Positions 8,128-16,377 of a stretch of 21,997 bases of DNA are shown here, piece after piece. Numbering within the stretch: position 1 is the stretch's first letter; each line of letters opens with the position of its first letter. Below the pieces are notes generated by a model. That model saw only the letters and a program-made list of their open reading frames with translations. It made no database searches and had not been told where the DNA came from. The stretch is from the NCBI GenBank assembly GCA_037443565.1, contig JBBIOB010000052.1, positions 1-21,997 on the forward strand. The letters run 5' to 3'. Position numbers and translations under genes: made by a program. Origin of the DNA: Fervidifonticultor_A sp037443565 (GTDB lineage Bacteria; Sysuimicrobiota; Sysuimicrobiia; Sysuimicrobiales; Humicultoraceae).

Positions 8128-8157
8128 GGGCCAGCCTGCCGCAGGACAGGCCGGCCC
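8128..8157 (+). promoter_or_regulatory. Intercistronic GC hairpin between binding-protein and permease genes
   Basis: GGGCCAGCCTG (8128-8138) pairs with CAGGCCGGCCC (8147-8157) around an 8-base loop, with a single A-C mismatch. It lies 31 bases after the binding-protein stop and 32 bases before the permease gene. No T-run follows. It occupies the same place as the hairpins at 2322-2347 and 20398-20434 in the other two importer operons. Confidence 0.72.
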
Positions 8158-8189
8158 GCCGCGCACGCGCGATGGACTAGGCGCGCACC

Positions 8190-9107
8190 ATGATCCAGTT
8201 TGTCTCCCGACGCCTGCTGCAGGCCGCCGTGGTGGTGTTTCTGGCGCTCACGGCGGTCTTCAGCCTCCAGTTCCTGGCGGGCGATCCGGTCAAGCTGTTC
8301 CTGCCGACCGACACCACCACGAAGCAGATTGAGGAATTCCGCGAGCTCCTGGGGCTCAACGACCCCTGGCCGGTGCAGTACGCGCGGTTCATGCGGGGCG
8401 CACTGCGTGGCGACTTCGGGAACTCGCTGCGGCAGGGCGAACCTGCCCTGCGCCTGGTGCTGGAGCGGTTCCCGGCCACGCTGTCCCTCTCAGGCGTCGC
8501 CATGCTGCTGTCCCTGGTGATCGCGATCCCGGTGGGCGTCATTTCAGCGGCTCGGCGGAACTCATGGTTCGACCACCTCGGCATTGGCGCGACCGTCCTG
8601 GGCCAGGCCATTCCCGGGTTCTGGCTGGGGCTGATGCTGATCTACGTGTTTGCGGTCTGGCTGAACATCCTGCCCACGAGCGGCCGCGGTACCTGGCTCC
8701 ACTACATCATGCCGTCGATTACCCTGGCGGCGTTCGTCGCGGCCCGGTTCGCCCGCCTGACGCGCTCGATGATGCTCGACGTGCTCGGGCAGGACTATAT
8801 CCGTACCGCCCGCGCCAAGGGATTGGCCCCGCCGCGGGTCCTCTACAAGCACGCGCTCAAGAACGCGAGCCTGCCGATCGTCACGCTGCTGGCGCTGCAG
8901 TTGGGCCAGTTGCTCGGGGGGGCGGTGATCACCGAGACGATCTTCGCCTGGCCGGGCGTCGGCCGCTTTCTCGTGCAGGCTCTGCTGAACCGGGACTTCC
9001 CCGTGGTCCTCGTCGGGGTGTTCCTCACGGCGGTCCTCTACTCGCTCCTGAATCTCCTCGCCGACATGGCATACGCCTGGCTGAACCCGCGCATCAGGTA
9101 TGCATAG
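8190..9107 (+). CDS. ABC transporter permease, DppB type
   Basis: This 305-residue inner-membrane protein has the DppB/OppB layout. An N-terminal helix with FLALTAVFSLQFLAGDPV is followed by the periplasmic segment with GLNDPWPVQYARFMRGALRG, and then several membrane helices. The coupling loop reads YIRTARAKGLAPPRVLYKH followed by LKNASLPIVTLL. The C-terminus reads AWLNPRIRYA. It forms the channel with the permease at 9120, which starts 12 bases later. The start codon has no obvious Shine-Dalgarno site. This may matter because a hairpin precedes it and binding protein should be made in excess over permease. Confidence 0.94.
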   Translation: MIQFVSRRLLQAAVVVFLALTAVFSLQFLAGDPVKLFLPTDTTTKQIEEFRELLGLNDPWPVQYARFMRGALRGDFGNSLRQGEPALRLVLERFPATLSLSGVAMLLSLVIAIPVGVISAARRNSWFDHLGIGATVLGQAIPGFWLGLMLIYVFAVWLNILPTSGRGTWLHYIMPSITLAAFVAARFARLTRSMMLDVLGQDYIRTARAKGLAPPRVLYKHALKNASLPIVTLLALQLGQLLGGAVITETIFAWPGVGRFLVQALLNRDFPVVLVGVFLTAVLYSLLNLLADMAYAWLNPRIRYA

Positions 9108-9119
9108 GCGGCCTCACCC

Positions 9120-9998
9120 ATGAGCAGTACCCCCGCAATGACCGCGACCATTCCGGCTGCCGCGTCGGCGCCCGCGCGCCGGCGGCGCCTGCCGCTCAAC
9201 CGCAGCGGCGCGTTCGGATTGGTGCTGGTTGCGCTGGTTGCGACGGCCGCGGCGCTGGCCTCGGTGATCGCGCCCTACGGCCCGGTCGAGGCGGATCTCA
9301 CCCGCTCGCTGCACGCGCCCTCGCGCGAGCACTGGATGGGCACCGACCAGCTCGGCCGGGATCTGTTCACCCGCATCCTCTACGGGGCGCGGGTCTCGCT
9401 GGCCATCGGCCTGGTCACGGTCGGCGTGTCGGGGGTCATCGGCCTGGTCGTCGGGTTGGTGGCCGGCTACGTCGGCGGGGCCACCGACGCGGTGCTCATG
9501 CGCATCGTGGACGTCTGGCTGGCGTTCCCGTTCATCCTGCTGGCGCTCATCGTCAATGCCATCCTGGGGATCGGTCTGCAGAACATCATCCTCACCCTCA
9601 TCATCACGGGCTGGGTGGTCTACGCCCGCCTCGTCCGCGGCGAGGTGCTGGCGCTCAAGACCCAGGAGTACGTCGAGGCCGCGCGCGCGTTGGGCGCGCA
9701 CGAGTGGCGGGTCATCGGACGCCACCTGCTGCCCAACCTCTGGACTCCGGTGATCGTCCTGTCCTCGCTCCAGGTGGCCCAGTTCATCGTGGCCGAGGCG
9801 GCCATCAGCTTCCTGGGGTTCGGAGTCCAGCCACCCATGGCGTCGTGGGGAAACATGCTGAACGAGGGGAAGACGTACATCTACAACGCGTGGTGGATGA
9901 CGACGTTCCCGGGCCTGGCGCTCGTCGTGACGGCGCTGGGCGTGAATCTCGTCGGTGACTGGCTGCGCGACACGCTGGATCCCCGACTGACGACGTGA
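9120..9998 (+). CDS. ABC transporter permease, DppC type
   Basis: This 292-residue partner permease of the DppC/OppC group has an Arg-rich cytoplasmic N-terminus (RRRRLPLNRSG). After the first helix come the family motif HWMGTDQLGRDLFTRILYGAR, the coupling loop EYVEAARALGAHEWRVIGRH with LLPNLWTPVIV, and SFLGFGVQPPMASWGNML. It ends with VGDWLRDTLDPRL. It follows the DppB-type gene by 12 bases with an AGGCGG ribosome site. The M24 gene at 10038 starts 39 bases downstream, and no ATPase gene intervenes, so the import motor must come from another locus. Confidence 0.95.
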   Translation: MSSTPAMTATIPAAASAPARRRRLPLNRSGAFGLVLVALVATAAALASVIAPYGPVEADLTRSLHAPSREHWMGTDQLGRDLFTRILYGARVSLAIGLVTVGVSGVIGLVVGLVAGYVGGATDAVLMRIVDVWLAFPFILLALIVNAILGIGLQNIILTLIITGWVVYARLVRGEVLALKTQEYVEAARALGAHEWRVIGRHLLPNLWTPVIVLSSLQVAQFIVAEAAISFLGFGVQPPMASWGNMLNEGKTYIYNAWWMTTFPGLALVVTALGVNLVGDWLRDTLDPRLTT

Positions 9999-10037
9999 GA
10001 CACGCGTCAACGATTCGACCGAGAGGAGGAACCCGTC

Positions 10038-11234
10038 GTGCTCTTCGTCCCGGCAGAGGTGTTTGCCGACCGGCACCGCCGCGTCCGCGAGTTCCTGAAG
10101 GAACACGACTGCGCCGCCCTGCTCGTCCAGGATCCAGACCACTTCTATATGCTGACCGGCTTCCACCTCGACGTTGCGCCGTGGGAACGGCCAGTGGCCG
10201 CCGTCATCCCCGCGGCCGGCGAGCCGTTCCTCGTCATGAACGAGCTCTCGACCCACCACCTGAGGATGGCGGCCGAGCGCGGCACCCTCCACGTGCGCGA
10301 CTACGCCATCTACGTCGAGCACCCGCGCTCCTCGAACCGCACCTACACGCGGGACCGCTGGCTCGACCTGCTCGCGCTCAAGCTGAAGGCCGCCGGATTC
10401 CGCCGGGGGCGGCTGGCCGCGGATCGCATCTCGATCTTCCGGGGCCTGCGCGCGCGGCTTCCGGGGTTGTCCGAGTTCGGTAGCGCGGCCCGGTTCCTGG
10501 TCGAGATGCGCCAGCGCAAGTATCCGGCCGAGCTCGCCATCATGCGCGCGGCGGCGGCGCTGACCGACTGGGGCCAGGATCGCTACATGGAACTGGTCAG
10601 CCCCGGGATGCTGGTTGCCGAGCTCGATCTCGAAGTCGCCCGGCGCATGATGATCGAAGGGGCCCAGCGGTTCCCCGAGGACCGCGTCGAGGTGCGCGTC
10701 TGGTCGCTGTCGGGCCATCACTCGTGCTCGCCGCACGGCACCGGCGCCGATGCCGGCGCGCGGTTCGAGCAGGGCGACGGCATCGTCAATATCATCATCG
10801 TGCGCCTCAACGGCCTGGTGGTGGAGAACGAGCGGACGCTGTTCTTGGGCCCTCCGCGCAGCGAGATTCAGCGGCGGGCCTACCTCGCCGCCACCGAAGC
10901 GAACCTGGCCGCCATCGAGAAGTTCGTCGAGGGCACGCCAGTCGCCGAGGTCGACGCCGCGGCGCAGCGGGTCATCGAACAACACGGCTTCGGCGATCAC
11001 ATCATGCACCGCACCGGCCACGGGATGGGCATCGCCGGGCACGAGTTCCCAGAAGACATGGCCTTCAACTACCGGCCGCTGGTGGAACACGAGGTCTACT
11101 CGTGCGAGCCGGGGATCTACATCTATGGCGTGGGCGGGTTCAGGCAGGACGACACGGTCGTCGTCGGCAAGACGCAACCCGAGGTGCTGACGAACCGGAG
11201 TAAGCGGATCGAAGACCAGACGGTCTCGTTGTAG
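10038..11234 (+). CDS. M24-family creatinase-like hydrolase (probably metal-independent)
   Basis: This 398-residue creatinase/prolidase-fold protein is the second in the locus. It uses a GTG start at 10038 with AGGAGGA (10024-10030) 7 bases upstream. Its N-terminal domain covers about 1-155 and its pita-bread domain about 160-385. Landmarks are SPHG (H233), GLVVENERT, MHRTGHGMGIAGHEFP, CEPGIYI (E357) and GFRQDDTVVV. The prolidase metal ligands are disturbed: Ile252 replaces the first Asp, Glu263 the second, and Asp371 the last Glu. H233, E265 and E357 match the creatinase His/Glu/Glu set. It is distantly related to the protein at 5254-6441, not a recent duplicate. It is last in the importer operon, so it probably acts in the cytoplasm on the imported ligand, perhaps a creatine-, ectoine- or amide-like compound. 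Confidence 0.9.
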   Translation: MLFVPAEVFADRHRRVREFLKEHDCAALLVQDPDHFYMLTGFHLDVAPWERPVAAVIPAAGEPFLVMNELSTHHLRMAAERGTLHVRDYAIYVEHPRSSNRTYTRDRWLDLLALKLKAAGFRRGRLAADRISIFRGLRARLPGLSEFGSAARFLVEMRQRKYPAELAIMRAAAALTDWGQDRYMELVSPGMLVAELDLEVARRMMIEGAQRFPEDRVEVRVWSLSGHHSCSPHGTGADAGARFEQGDGIVNIIIVRLNGLVVENERTLFLGPPRSEIQRRAYLAATEANLAAIEKFVEGTPVAEVDAAAQRVIEQHGFGDHIMHRTGHGMGIAGHEFPEDMAFNYRPLVEHEVYSCEPGIYIYGVGGFRQDDTVVVGKTQPEVLTNRSKRIEDQTVSL

Positions 11235-11253
11235 GCGGTCCTGCCGCCGAGGA

Positions 11254-11373
11254 TCACGCGAGGAGCATCCGCATCGGCTGAAGCTGACGCGTGAAAGGGT
11301 TCAGCACTAACCCCAGGATCTCAAGCGTCACCACACCCAGGAGGGCCTCGTCGCCCGGTTCACCAAGGCGTGT
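11254..11373 (-). pseudogene. C-terminal remnant of a retropepsin-like (clan AA) aspartic protease gene
   Basis: On the minus strand the last 39 codons before a TGA at 11254 read GEPGDEALLGVVTLEILGL then VLNPFTRQLQPMRMLLA. This is the characteristic C-terminal strand-helix of small bacterial/archaeal retroviral-type aspartic proteases of about 110-130 residues. Farther upstream the frame continues but no longer resembles the family, and no DTG/DSG active-site motif is found. One frame over, just upstream, the residues PQGWDTP resemble the family's usual PQGxGHTP before this block, so a small deletion may have broken the gene before more was lost. The remnant sits in the gap between the M24 gene and the serine-protease gene. 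I recognise the family by memory of its conserved tail, not by a search. Confidence 0.7.
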
Positions 11374-11455
11374 CCCACCCCTGGGGGCCGGACTGCAGGG
11401 TGGGAGCTGTGCGCCGGCAAAGAACTCCGGCAGGCTCCTCAGGAGGCGGCGGGTG

Positions 11456-12241
11456 ATGTCGCTCCGGACGGCTGTATGCATTCTCGCGCTCGCCTTGCTC
11501 GGTTCGGCGGCGGCCCTTTCCAGCGCCGCGCCCGAACCGTCCGGCCCGCCCGAGCAGGCGGTCTTCCGCGTCGTCGTCTTCCGGCAGGATGGCGAGGACT
11601 GGCGCCCCAGGAGTTCCGGCACCGGGTTCTTCACCGGACGGGATGGTGTCGCCCTGACCAACGCTCACGTCGTCTACGAGGTCGCAAAGCAGCCCGACCG
11701 CCACAGGCTGCTGGTCGCGCTCGACGGCGTCTTCTTCTCGGCCGACGTGGTCTGCACGACCAGGCTGAGCCACGACCCAACCGCGACGCAGGCCGGTGAG
11801 ATCAGGATCGAGAAGGACGTCGCCCAGATCAAGGTGAAGACGCCGGATGTGCCATTTGGGCAGTGGGTGATCCGCGTCCCGTCAGGAGATCCTCTCGTCG
11901 TGGCGCGCCGGCATGAAGGCCCGTTGCCAGAGTTCACGGCGCTGCCCCTGGCCGGGATGCCGCGCTCGGGCGAGGTGATCCGCGTGATGGGCTTCGGCAA
12001 CATCTCGGCGATCCCGCGGCGCTGGAGCACCGAAGGCACGGTCTGGGATCACGAGACCGGGGATGACGGGGTCCGGATCTTCAGCATGCGGTTCACCCTG
12101 CCGCCGCTGCCAGGGAACAGCGGGTCTCCGGTCTTGAACCGGCAGGGGCAGGGCGTCGGGTTGATGACCTGGTACAACTCCATCGTCCGGACCGAGGCGT
12201 GGGCTATCGCGGGGCCCGAGCTGCGGAACCCCTGTCGCTAG
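11456..12241 (+). CDS. Secreted trypsin-like serine protease (DegP/S1-type fold)
   Basis: This 261-residue protein has a Sec signal peptide (hydrophobic residues 6-22, Ala-rich end) followed by one chymotrypsin-fold domain. The catalytic triad can be read: H71 in ALTNAHVV, D121 in EKDVAQIKV, and S222 in LPGNSGSPVL. SSGTGFFTGRDG before the His is typical of DegP/HtrA-like domains. There is no PDZ domain and no C-terminal membrane helix, so it is shorter than HtrA. AGGAGG (11441-11446) serves either ATG 11456 or the in-frame GTG 11453. It would act outside the cytoplasm. It stands in the same direction as the M24 gene but 220 bases away, with the aspartic-protease remnant between, so it is likely its own transcription unit. 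Confidence 0.88.
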   Translation: MSLRTAVCILALALLGSAAALSSAAPEPSGPPEQAVFRVVVFRQDGEDWRPRSSGTGFFTGRDGVALTNAHVVYEVAKQPDRHRLLVALDGVFFSADVVCTTRLSHDPTATQAGEIRIEKDVAQIKVKTPDVPFGQWVIRVPSGDPLVVARRHEGPLPEFTALPLAGMPRSGEVIRVMGFGNISAIPRRWSTEGTVWDHETGDDGVRIFSMRFTLPPLPGNSGSPVLNRQGQGVGLMTWYNSIVRTEAWAIAGPELRNPCR

Positions 12242-12306
12242 CCACGCGTGTGCGCGCCTGAGCCGAACGCACCGGCATCAGCTCGTTGATCAGAGGAGGG
12301 TGACCG

Positions 12307-12645
12307 ATGGAGGTCTTCCGTCCTGAGGACGTTCCCGCCGAAGAACCCGAAGCCATGCCCGGCGTGAAGATCCGCTGGGTCATCGACCAGAAGCGCGGCG
12401 CGCAGAACTTCGCGATGCGCGTCTTCGAGGTGGCGCCCGGCGCCTCGACGCCGCTACACGACCACTGGTATGAGCAGGAGATGTACCTGCTCGAAGGTGA
12501 GGGCGTCCTGGTCGGCGACGAGGGCGAGCAGCCGCTCGCGCCCGGCAACGTGATGTGGGTGCCGCCCCACGAGCGGCATCAGATCAGGAACACCGGGACG
12601 GGAACGCTCAAGTTCATCTGCTGCGTGCCGCAGAAGAAGCCTTAG
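12307..12645 (+). CDS. Small single-domain cupin
   Basis: This 112-residue cupin_2 protein shows both cupin motifs. Motif 1 is PGASTPLHDHWYEQEMYLLEG (two His and a Glu as metal ligands) and motif 2 is PGNVMWVPPHERHQIRN (a fourth His). All four usual metal ligands are present, so it should bind a divalent metal. Stand-alone cupins of this size range from isomerases and dioxygenases to pure ligand-binding proteins, so no reaction is assigned. GAGGAGGG (12293-12300) precedes the ATG by 6 bases. Its TAG stop overlaps the TAA of the convergent DUF4129 gene within the four bases TTAG (12642-12645). Confidence 0.85.
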   Translation: MEVFRPEDVPAEEPEAMPGVKIRWVIDQKRGAQNFAMRVFEVAPGASTPLHDHWYEQEMYLLEGEGVLVGDEGEQPLAPGNVMWVPPHERHQIRNTGTGTLKFICCVPQKKP

Positions 12646-14165
12646 GGCCCCGCCGCGTCTCGGATTCGCCGCAGCGCTGATTCGGCCGCGCGCACCTCGA
12701 CCGCCGGCGGGTGCCACCCACCGTACCGCACACGCTCGTACGCGTCGGTCAGCGCGCCCACGTCGTCCGCCGCGCCTGAGAGCACCTCGCGCAGCCGCGG
12801 CGCGTGCTCGTGCGGCGTCGCCGAAGGATGCCGGGGTGCGCCGACGGCGGCCCCCAGCCGGAGCAGATCCCGGTAGATCCGGCGGATACGGCCAGCCGCG
12901 GGCCCGGCCGCGTCGCCGGGGTCGCGCCGGGCCCTGATGCGCGGCAGGAGCCCGCGGAGTCCGCTCAGCAACGCCTGCGCCGACCACACCGACTCGTGCT
13001 CGTCGTCGTCCGGCTTCCGCTCGCGCCGGCGCATCAGCACGATCGTCAGCGCCATCCCCACCACCAGCAGGAGCGCCACGGCGGCCACCATGCTCCATCG
13101 CGCGCCTTCTACGACCTGGGGGTGCACGTTGATCTCGCGCAGGCGCCTGAGGAGATCGTCGAACACCGTCGACGGTGGCGTGATCTCCGGAACATCACGG
13201 CGCGGGATGCGCGAGAGGATCGCGATGATGACGCGCACGATGATCTCGGCCACGAAGAACAGCGCGACGAAGAGCACCTCGATCAGGGGAAGCAACGGCC
13301 GAAGCGCCATCCCTAGGTAGGTCATGACGTCGGCGGCCGCCAGGCCGGCGCTCAGGCTGGCCGCCAGCAGGATCAGGCCCACGATGCCGATAGTCAGGAG
13401 CACCCATGCCCGCGCCGGGAAGTGCGCCCGCTCATCGGGCTGGCCGCGGTCCCAGATCAGCGCCAAGCGCGCCAGCGCCAGCGCCGACAGACCGAGGAAG
13501 AAGAACGCCGGCAGCGAGCCGGGCAGCACCGGCCCGGCGGCCGCGAAACCCCGCGAACCGCTGTAGACCGCCGCGGCCAGGAAGTACAGGACGATCGCGG
13601 CGACGCCGCTCTTGTACGCCGCCTCGATGGCCGTCGCATCGGTCTCCCGAACGCCCAGCGCGAGCCCGCGCCACCACAGGCACGCCGCCGCCAGGGCGGC
13701 GAGTGCCGGCTTTGGCACACCGGGCAGGGCGTCGTGCGCGGCGACCAGCAGCGCGCCGATCCAGGCGGGCGACCACAGCGGGATGCCTGGGAAGTGCTGA
13801 GCGCGGACCGCCGCCAGCCCCAGGACCAGGCCACCCCCCACCAGGACGCCGCGGGCGCGCGGGAGGGGCGCGATGCGCTCCAGCGACGGCCGCACGGCGA
13901 GCTGCGCGATGAGCATGAGCGCCAGCACCCATCCCGGCGACAGGAGTGGGCCGGTGGGCCCGTAGAACCCGCCGCCGACAACGACGAGCCAGGGATAGAG
14001 CCAGCAGTACTCCATCGTCGTGCGCACCACGGGAAGCAGGCGGCGGATGCTCTCCCAGAACGAGCCCGCGCCGCCAGGGCGGGCAGGCATGGGGTCCGGG
14101 CGGCCGGTCTGCGCGGGCGCCCGGCGGCCGGCAGGCTCAGATGAGGTGGATCTCGTCCAGCGCAC
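12642..14165 (-). CDS. Multi-pass membrane protein with C-terminal DUF4129 domain
   Basis: This is a 507-residue membrane protein if translation starts at GTG 14165 (GAGGTGGG just upstream), overlapping the DUF58 gene by 29 bases. ATG 14090 is an alternative giving 482 residues. Several hydrophobic segments lie between about 50 and 310, with another at about 357-378. A basic cytoplasmic tail follows, with a DUF4129 domain (about 425-500) marked by IRRIYRDLLRLGAAVG, TPHEHAPRLREVL and AYERVRYGG. This domain usually terminates TgpA-type transglutaminase membrane proteins or stands beside them in MoxR-DUF58 operons. Here I see no transglutaminase Cys-His-Asp core. It is the third gene of the moxR-DUF58 operon and probably works with them in cell-envelope assembly or protein maturation. 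Confidence 0.82.
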   Translation of the reverse strand: MRWTRSTSSEPAGRRAPAQTGRPDPMPARPGGAGSFWESIRRLLPVVRTTMEYCWLYPWLVVVGGGFYGPTGPLLSPGWVLALMLIAQLAVRPSLERIAPLPRARGVLVGGGLVLGLAAVRAQHFPGIPLWSPAWIGALLVAAHDALPGVPKPALAALAAACLWWRGLALGVRETDATAIEAAYKSGVAAIVLYFLAAAVYSGSRGFAAAGPVLPGSLPAFFFLGLSALALARLALIWDRGQPDERAHFPARAWVLLTIGIVGLILLAASLSAGLAAADVMTYLGMALRPLLPLIEVLFVALFFVAEIIVRVIIAILSRIPRRDVPEITPPSTVFDDLLRRLREINVHPQVVEGARWSMVAAVALLLVVGMALTIVLMRRRERKPDDDEHESVWSAQALLSGLRGLLPRIRARRDPGDAAGPAAGRIRRIYRDLLRLGAAVGAPRHPSATPHEHAPRLREVLSGAADDVGALTDAYERVRYGGWHPPAVEVRAAESALRRIRDAAGP

Positions 14166-15360
14166 GCCAGCCCACCTCTGCCCTCACGCGGTGCGTCGGG
14201 ATGCCAAGCTGCGGGTCTTCGACGCGGTCGCCGACCAGCACAAGCACGACCGCATGCCCGGCGTCGCGCAGCCCCGCCATCCCCGCCAGCAGCGGCGGGT
14301 CGATGACCGCTGTGACCACGACGGCGGTCGAACCCCACGGCAGCCCGGAAGCCTCGAGCAGCATCAGGTCGCCGAGCGGGATGACCGGTGTCGTGTAGAC
14401 CTTGGCCAGCGCTTCGAGGATCTTCGTCAGGTGGGCCTCGCCCAGCGCCGGCGACAGGCGGATGCGGCGCAGCCCTTCGGGGAGATACCCGTTGGCAAAG
14501 AGCCCCACCGGATGGCGCTCGCCCGCGGCCCAGGCGGCCAGCGACGCCGCGGTCATGATGTTGAGCTCCAGCAGCGGCCGGACGAAGCCGCGGTACTCCG
14601 CGTACTCGCCCAGCGTGTCCATGTTCAAGAACACGCCGATCCGGTGCACGCTCGTGGTCTCGTACACCCGCGCCTGCAGCCGTCCCATCCGTGCCGTGGC
14701 CTTCCAGTGCACGCGCCGCAATGGATCGGTGGTCAGGTAGTCGCGCACGCCGATGGTGCGGGTGGGATCCTCGAGCAGCGGTCGCGGGGCGCGAAAGTCG
14801 CCGAATGGGTGCAACGCAGGGATCCCCAGCGCCTCCAGCGGAACGACCTTGGGGTAGACAATCACGTGGTCGACGTCCTCGAGCGTCTTCCCCTGCGACG
14901 TCAGCCCAAAGAGATCTCCTGAGCGGATGCGGGCCGGCCCGAGCGCGAAGTAACCGCGGGCCCGGCACGTGATCGTCACCCGCCGGCGCACCCGTTCGTA
15001 CCAGCGCAGCGAGAACAGGTGGACCAGGTGCTGGCGGCGCTGGCGCAGGCTGGGGATGATCCGGCCGCGCTGGGGCACGATCTCCTCCGGCAGTTCGTCG
15101 GTCACCTCGAGCCAGGCCAGCGGGAAGGGCTTGCGGTTGGTGACCTCGAGCACCAGCGTCACGGTCTCACCGTAGAACGCGCGCCGCGGCGAGAGCGCGC
15201 GGCGGACCTCCACCAGGCTCAGGCAGTACCTATGCGACAGGTAGGACGCTCCGGCACCGAGCAGGAGGACAGACCCAATCAGGAAGGGCCCGCCCGCATG
15301 CACGGCCAGCCCCACGGCCAGGAGCAACGCGCCGGTAATCAGCCAGCCCTGTGTGAACAT
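14137..15360 (-). CDS. DUF58 domain protein (MoxR-associated)
   Basis: The gene encodes 407 residues from ATG 15360. The frame is open further upstream, but that would run into moxR, and the protein from 15360 begins with the usual pair of membrane helices (about 4-43). A beta-rich region follows, then the DUF58 signature at about 207-235: TIGVRDYLTTDPLRRVHWKA and TARMGRLQARVYE. After that comes a VWA-like C-terminal part. DUF58 proteins almost always accompany a MoxR ATPase, as here, where moxR ends 16 bases upstream. The pair is thought to act as a chaperone-like complex for envelope or metalloprotein maturation. The 3' end overlaps the next gene if that gene starts at its GTG. Confidence 0.9.
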   Translation of the reverse strand: MFTQGWLITGALLLAVGLAVHAGGPFLIGSVLLLGAGASYLSHRYCLSLVEVRRALSPRRAFYGETVTLVLEVTNRKPFPLAWLEVTDELPEEIVPQRGRIIPSLRQRRQHLVHLFSLRWYERVRRRVTITCRARGYFALGPARIRSGDLFGLTSQGKTLEDVDHVIVYPKVVPLEALGIPALHPFGDFRAPRPLLEDPTRTIGVRDYLTTDPLRRVHWKATARMGRLQARVYETTSVHRIGVFLNMDTLGEYAEYRGFVRPLLELNIMTAASLAAWAAGERHPVGLFANGYLPEGLRRIRLSPALGEAHLTKILEALAKVYTTPVIPLGDLMLLEASGLPWGSTAVVVTAVIDPPLLAGMAGLRDAGHAVVLVLVGDRVEDPQLGIPTHRVRAEVGWRALDEIHLI

Positions 15361-15376
15361 CGCACGCGCACCGCCC

Positions 15377-16339
15377 TCAAGGTCTGGCCTCCCGCTCGAC
15401 CGGCGCCGGCACGCGTCCCAGAACCTCGGCAACGATCTCCACGGCCGTCCGGTCACGGAGCCGCGCGCCGCTGGACAGCATCAGCCGGTGGGCACACACC
15501 GCCGGCGCCATGGCCTTCACGTCATCGGGCAGCACGAACTCACGGCCGCGGACCGCCGCCAGGGCCTGCGCGGCCCGGTGCAGGCTGAGGCTGCCGCGGG
15601 GGCTGAGCCCGAGCTCCACCTCGGCGTGGGTCCGCGTCGCGTGGGCGAGGGCGATGATGTAGGCCTCGACCGCATGGCTGACGTGCACGGCCCGTACCGC
15701 CTCGATCATCGCCAGGACTTCCTCGGGGACGGCGACCGGCTCGAGGCGGTCGAGCGGGCGGTCCGCGCGGTAGCGCCGGAGGATCTCCTGCTCCTCGGCG
15801 GCCGCCGGATACCCGAGGACCAGCCGGAGGAAGAACCGGTCGAGCTGCGCCTCAGGCAGCGGGAATGTGCCCTGCAGCTCCACGGGATTCTGCGTGGCCA
15901 GCACGACGAACGGCCGCGCGAGCGGCCGGGTCTGGCCCTCGACCGTCACCTGGCGCTCCTCCATGCTCTCCAGCAGGGCGGACTGGGTTCGCGGAGTCGC
16001 CCGGTTGATCTCATCGGCCAGCACGATCTGGGAAAAGACCGGGCCGGGGCGGAACTCGAACGTCTGCGTGCGCTGGTTGAAGAACTCGAGGCCGGTGATG
16101 TCCGACGGCAGGAGGTCGGGCGTGCACTGAATGCGCCGGAACGAGCAGCCGAGCGACCGCGCGAGCGCCTTGGCCAGCATCGTCTTGCCGATGCCCGGCA
16201 CGTCCTCGATGAGGATGTGCCCCTCGCAGAGCACGGCGACCAGCGCCCGCTCGATGACCTCGGCCTTGCCGACGATCACTCGTTCGACGTTGGCGCGCAC
16301 GCGCTCCGCGAACCCTGCAACCCGTCCGGCGGCGTCCAT
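15377..16339 (-). CDS. MoxR-family AAA+ ATPase
   Basis: This 320-residue MoxR-type AAA+ ATPase starts at ATG 16339, a start that matches family proteins (FAERVRANVERVIVGK). AAGGCGG lies upstream. Walker A is DVPGIGKT (K52), Walker B is IVLADEINRA (D109-E110), sensor 1 is ATQNP (N151), and PEAQLDRFF follows. The C-terminal lid includes LGLSPRGSLSLHRAAQALAA. MoxR ATPases remodel or activate partner proteins, typically with VWA/DUF58 proteins. Here the partners are the next two genes. It is the first gene of the core operon; the DUF427 gene ends 38 bases upstream on the same strand and may be co-transcribed. Confidence 0.95.
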   Translation of the reverse strand: MDAAGRVAGFAERVRANVERVIVGKAEVIERALVAVLCEGHILIEDVPGIGKTMLAKALARSLGCSFRRIQCTPDLLPSDITGLEFFNQRTQTFEFRPGPVFSQIVLADEINRATPRTQSALLESMEERQVTVEGQTRPLARPFVVLATQNPVELQGTFPLPEAQLDRFFLRLVLGYPAAAEEQEILRRYRADRPLDRLEPVAVPEEVLAMIEAVRAVHVSHAVEAYIIALAHATRTHAEVELGLSPRGSLSLHRAAQALAAVRGREFVLPDDVKAMAPAVCAHRLMLSSGARLRDRTAVEIVAEVLGRVPAPVEREARP

Positions 16340-16377
16340 GCCTAGCCGCCTTCGATACGGGCCAGAGCGCTCCTCCC

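Noticed and set aside
9114..11177. Long minus-strand open frame (687 codons) over permease and M24 genes
   Set aside because: Antisense shadow of two clear family members; low-complexity charged composition and no motif.
13457..14968. Minus-strand frame of 503 codons overlapping DUF58 and DUF4129 genes
   Set aside because: Arg/Ala/Ser-rich translation out of frame with two recognised genes on the same strand; no start context.
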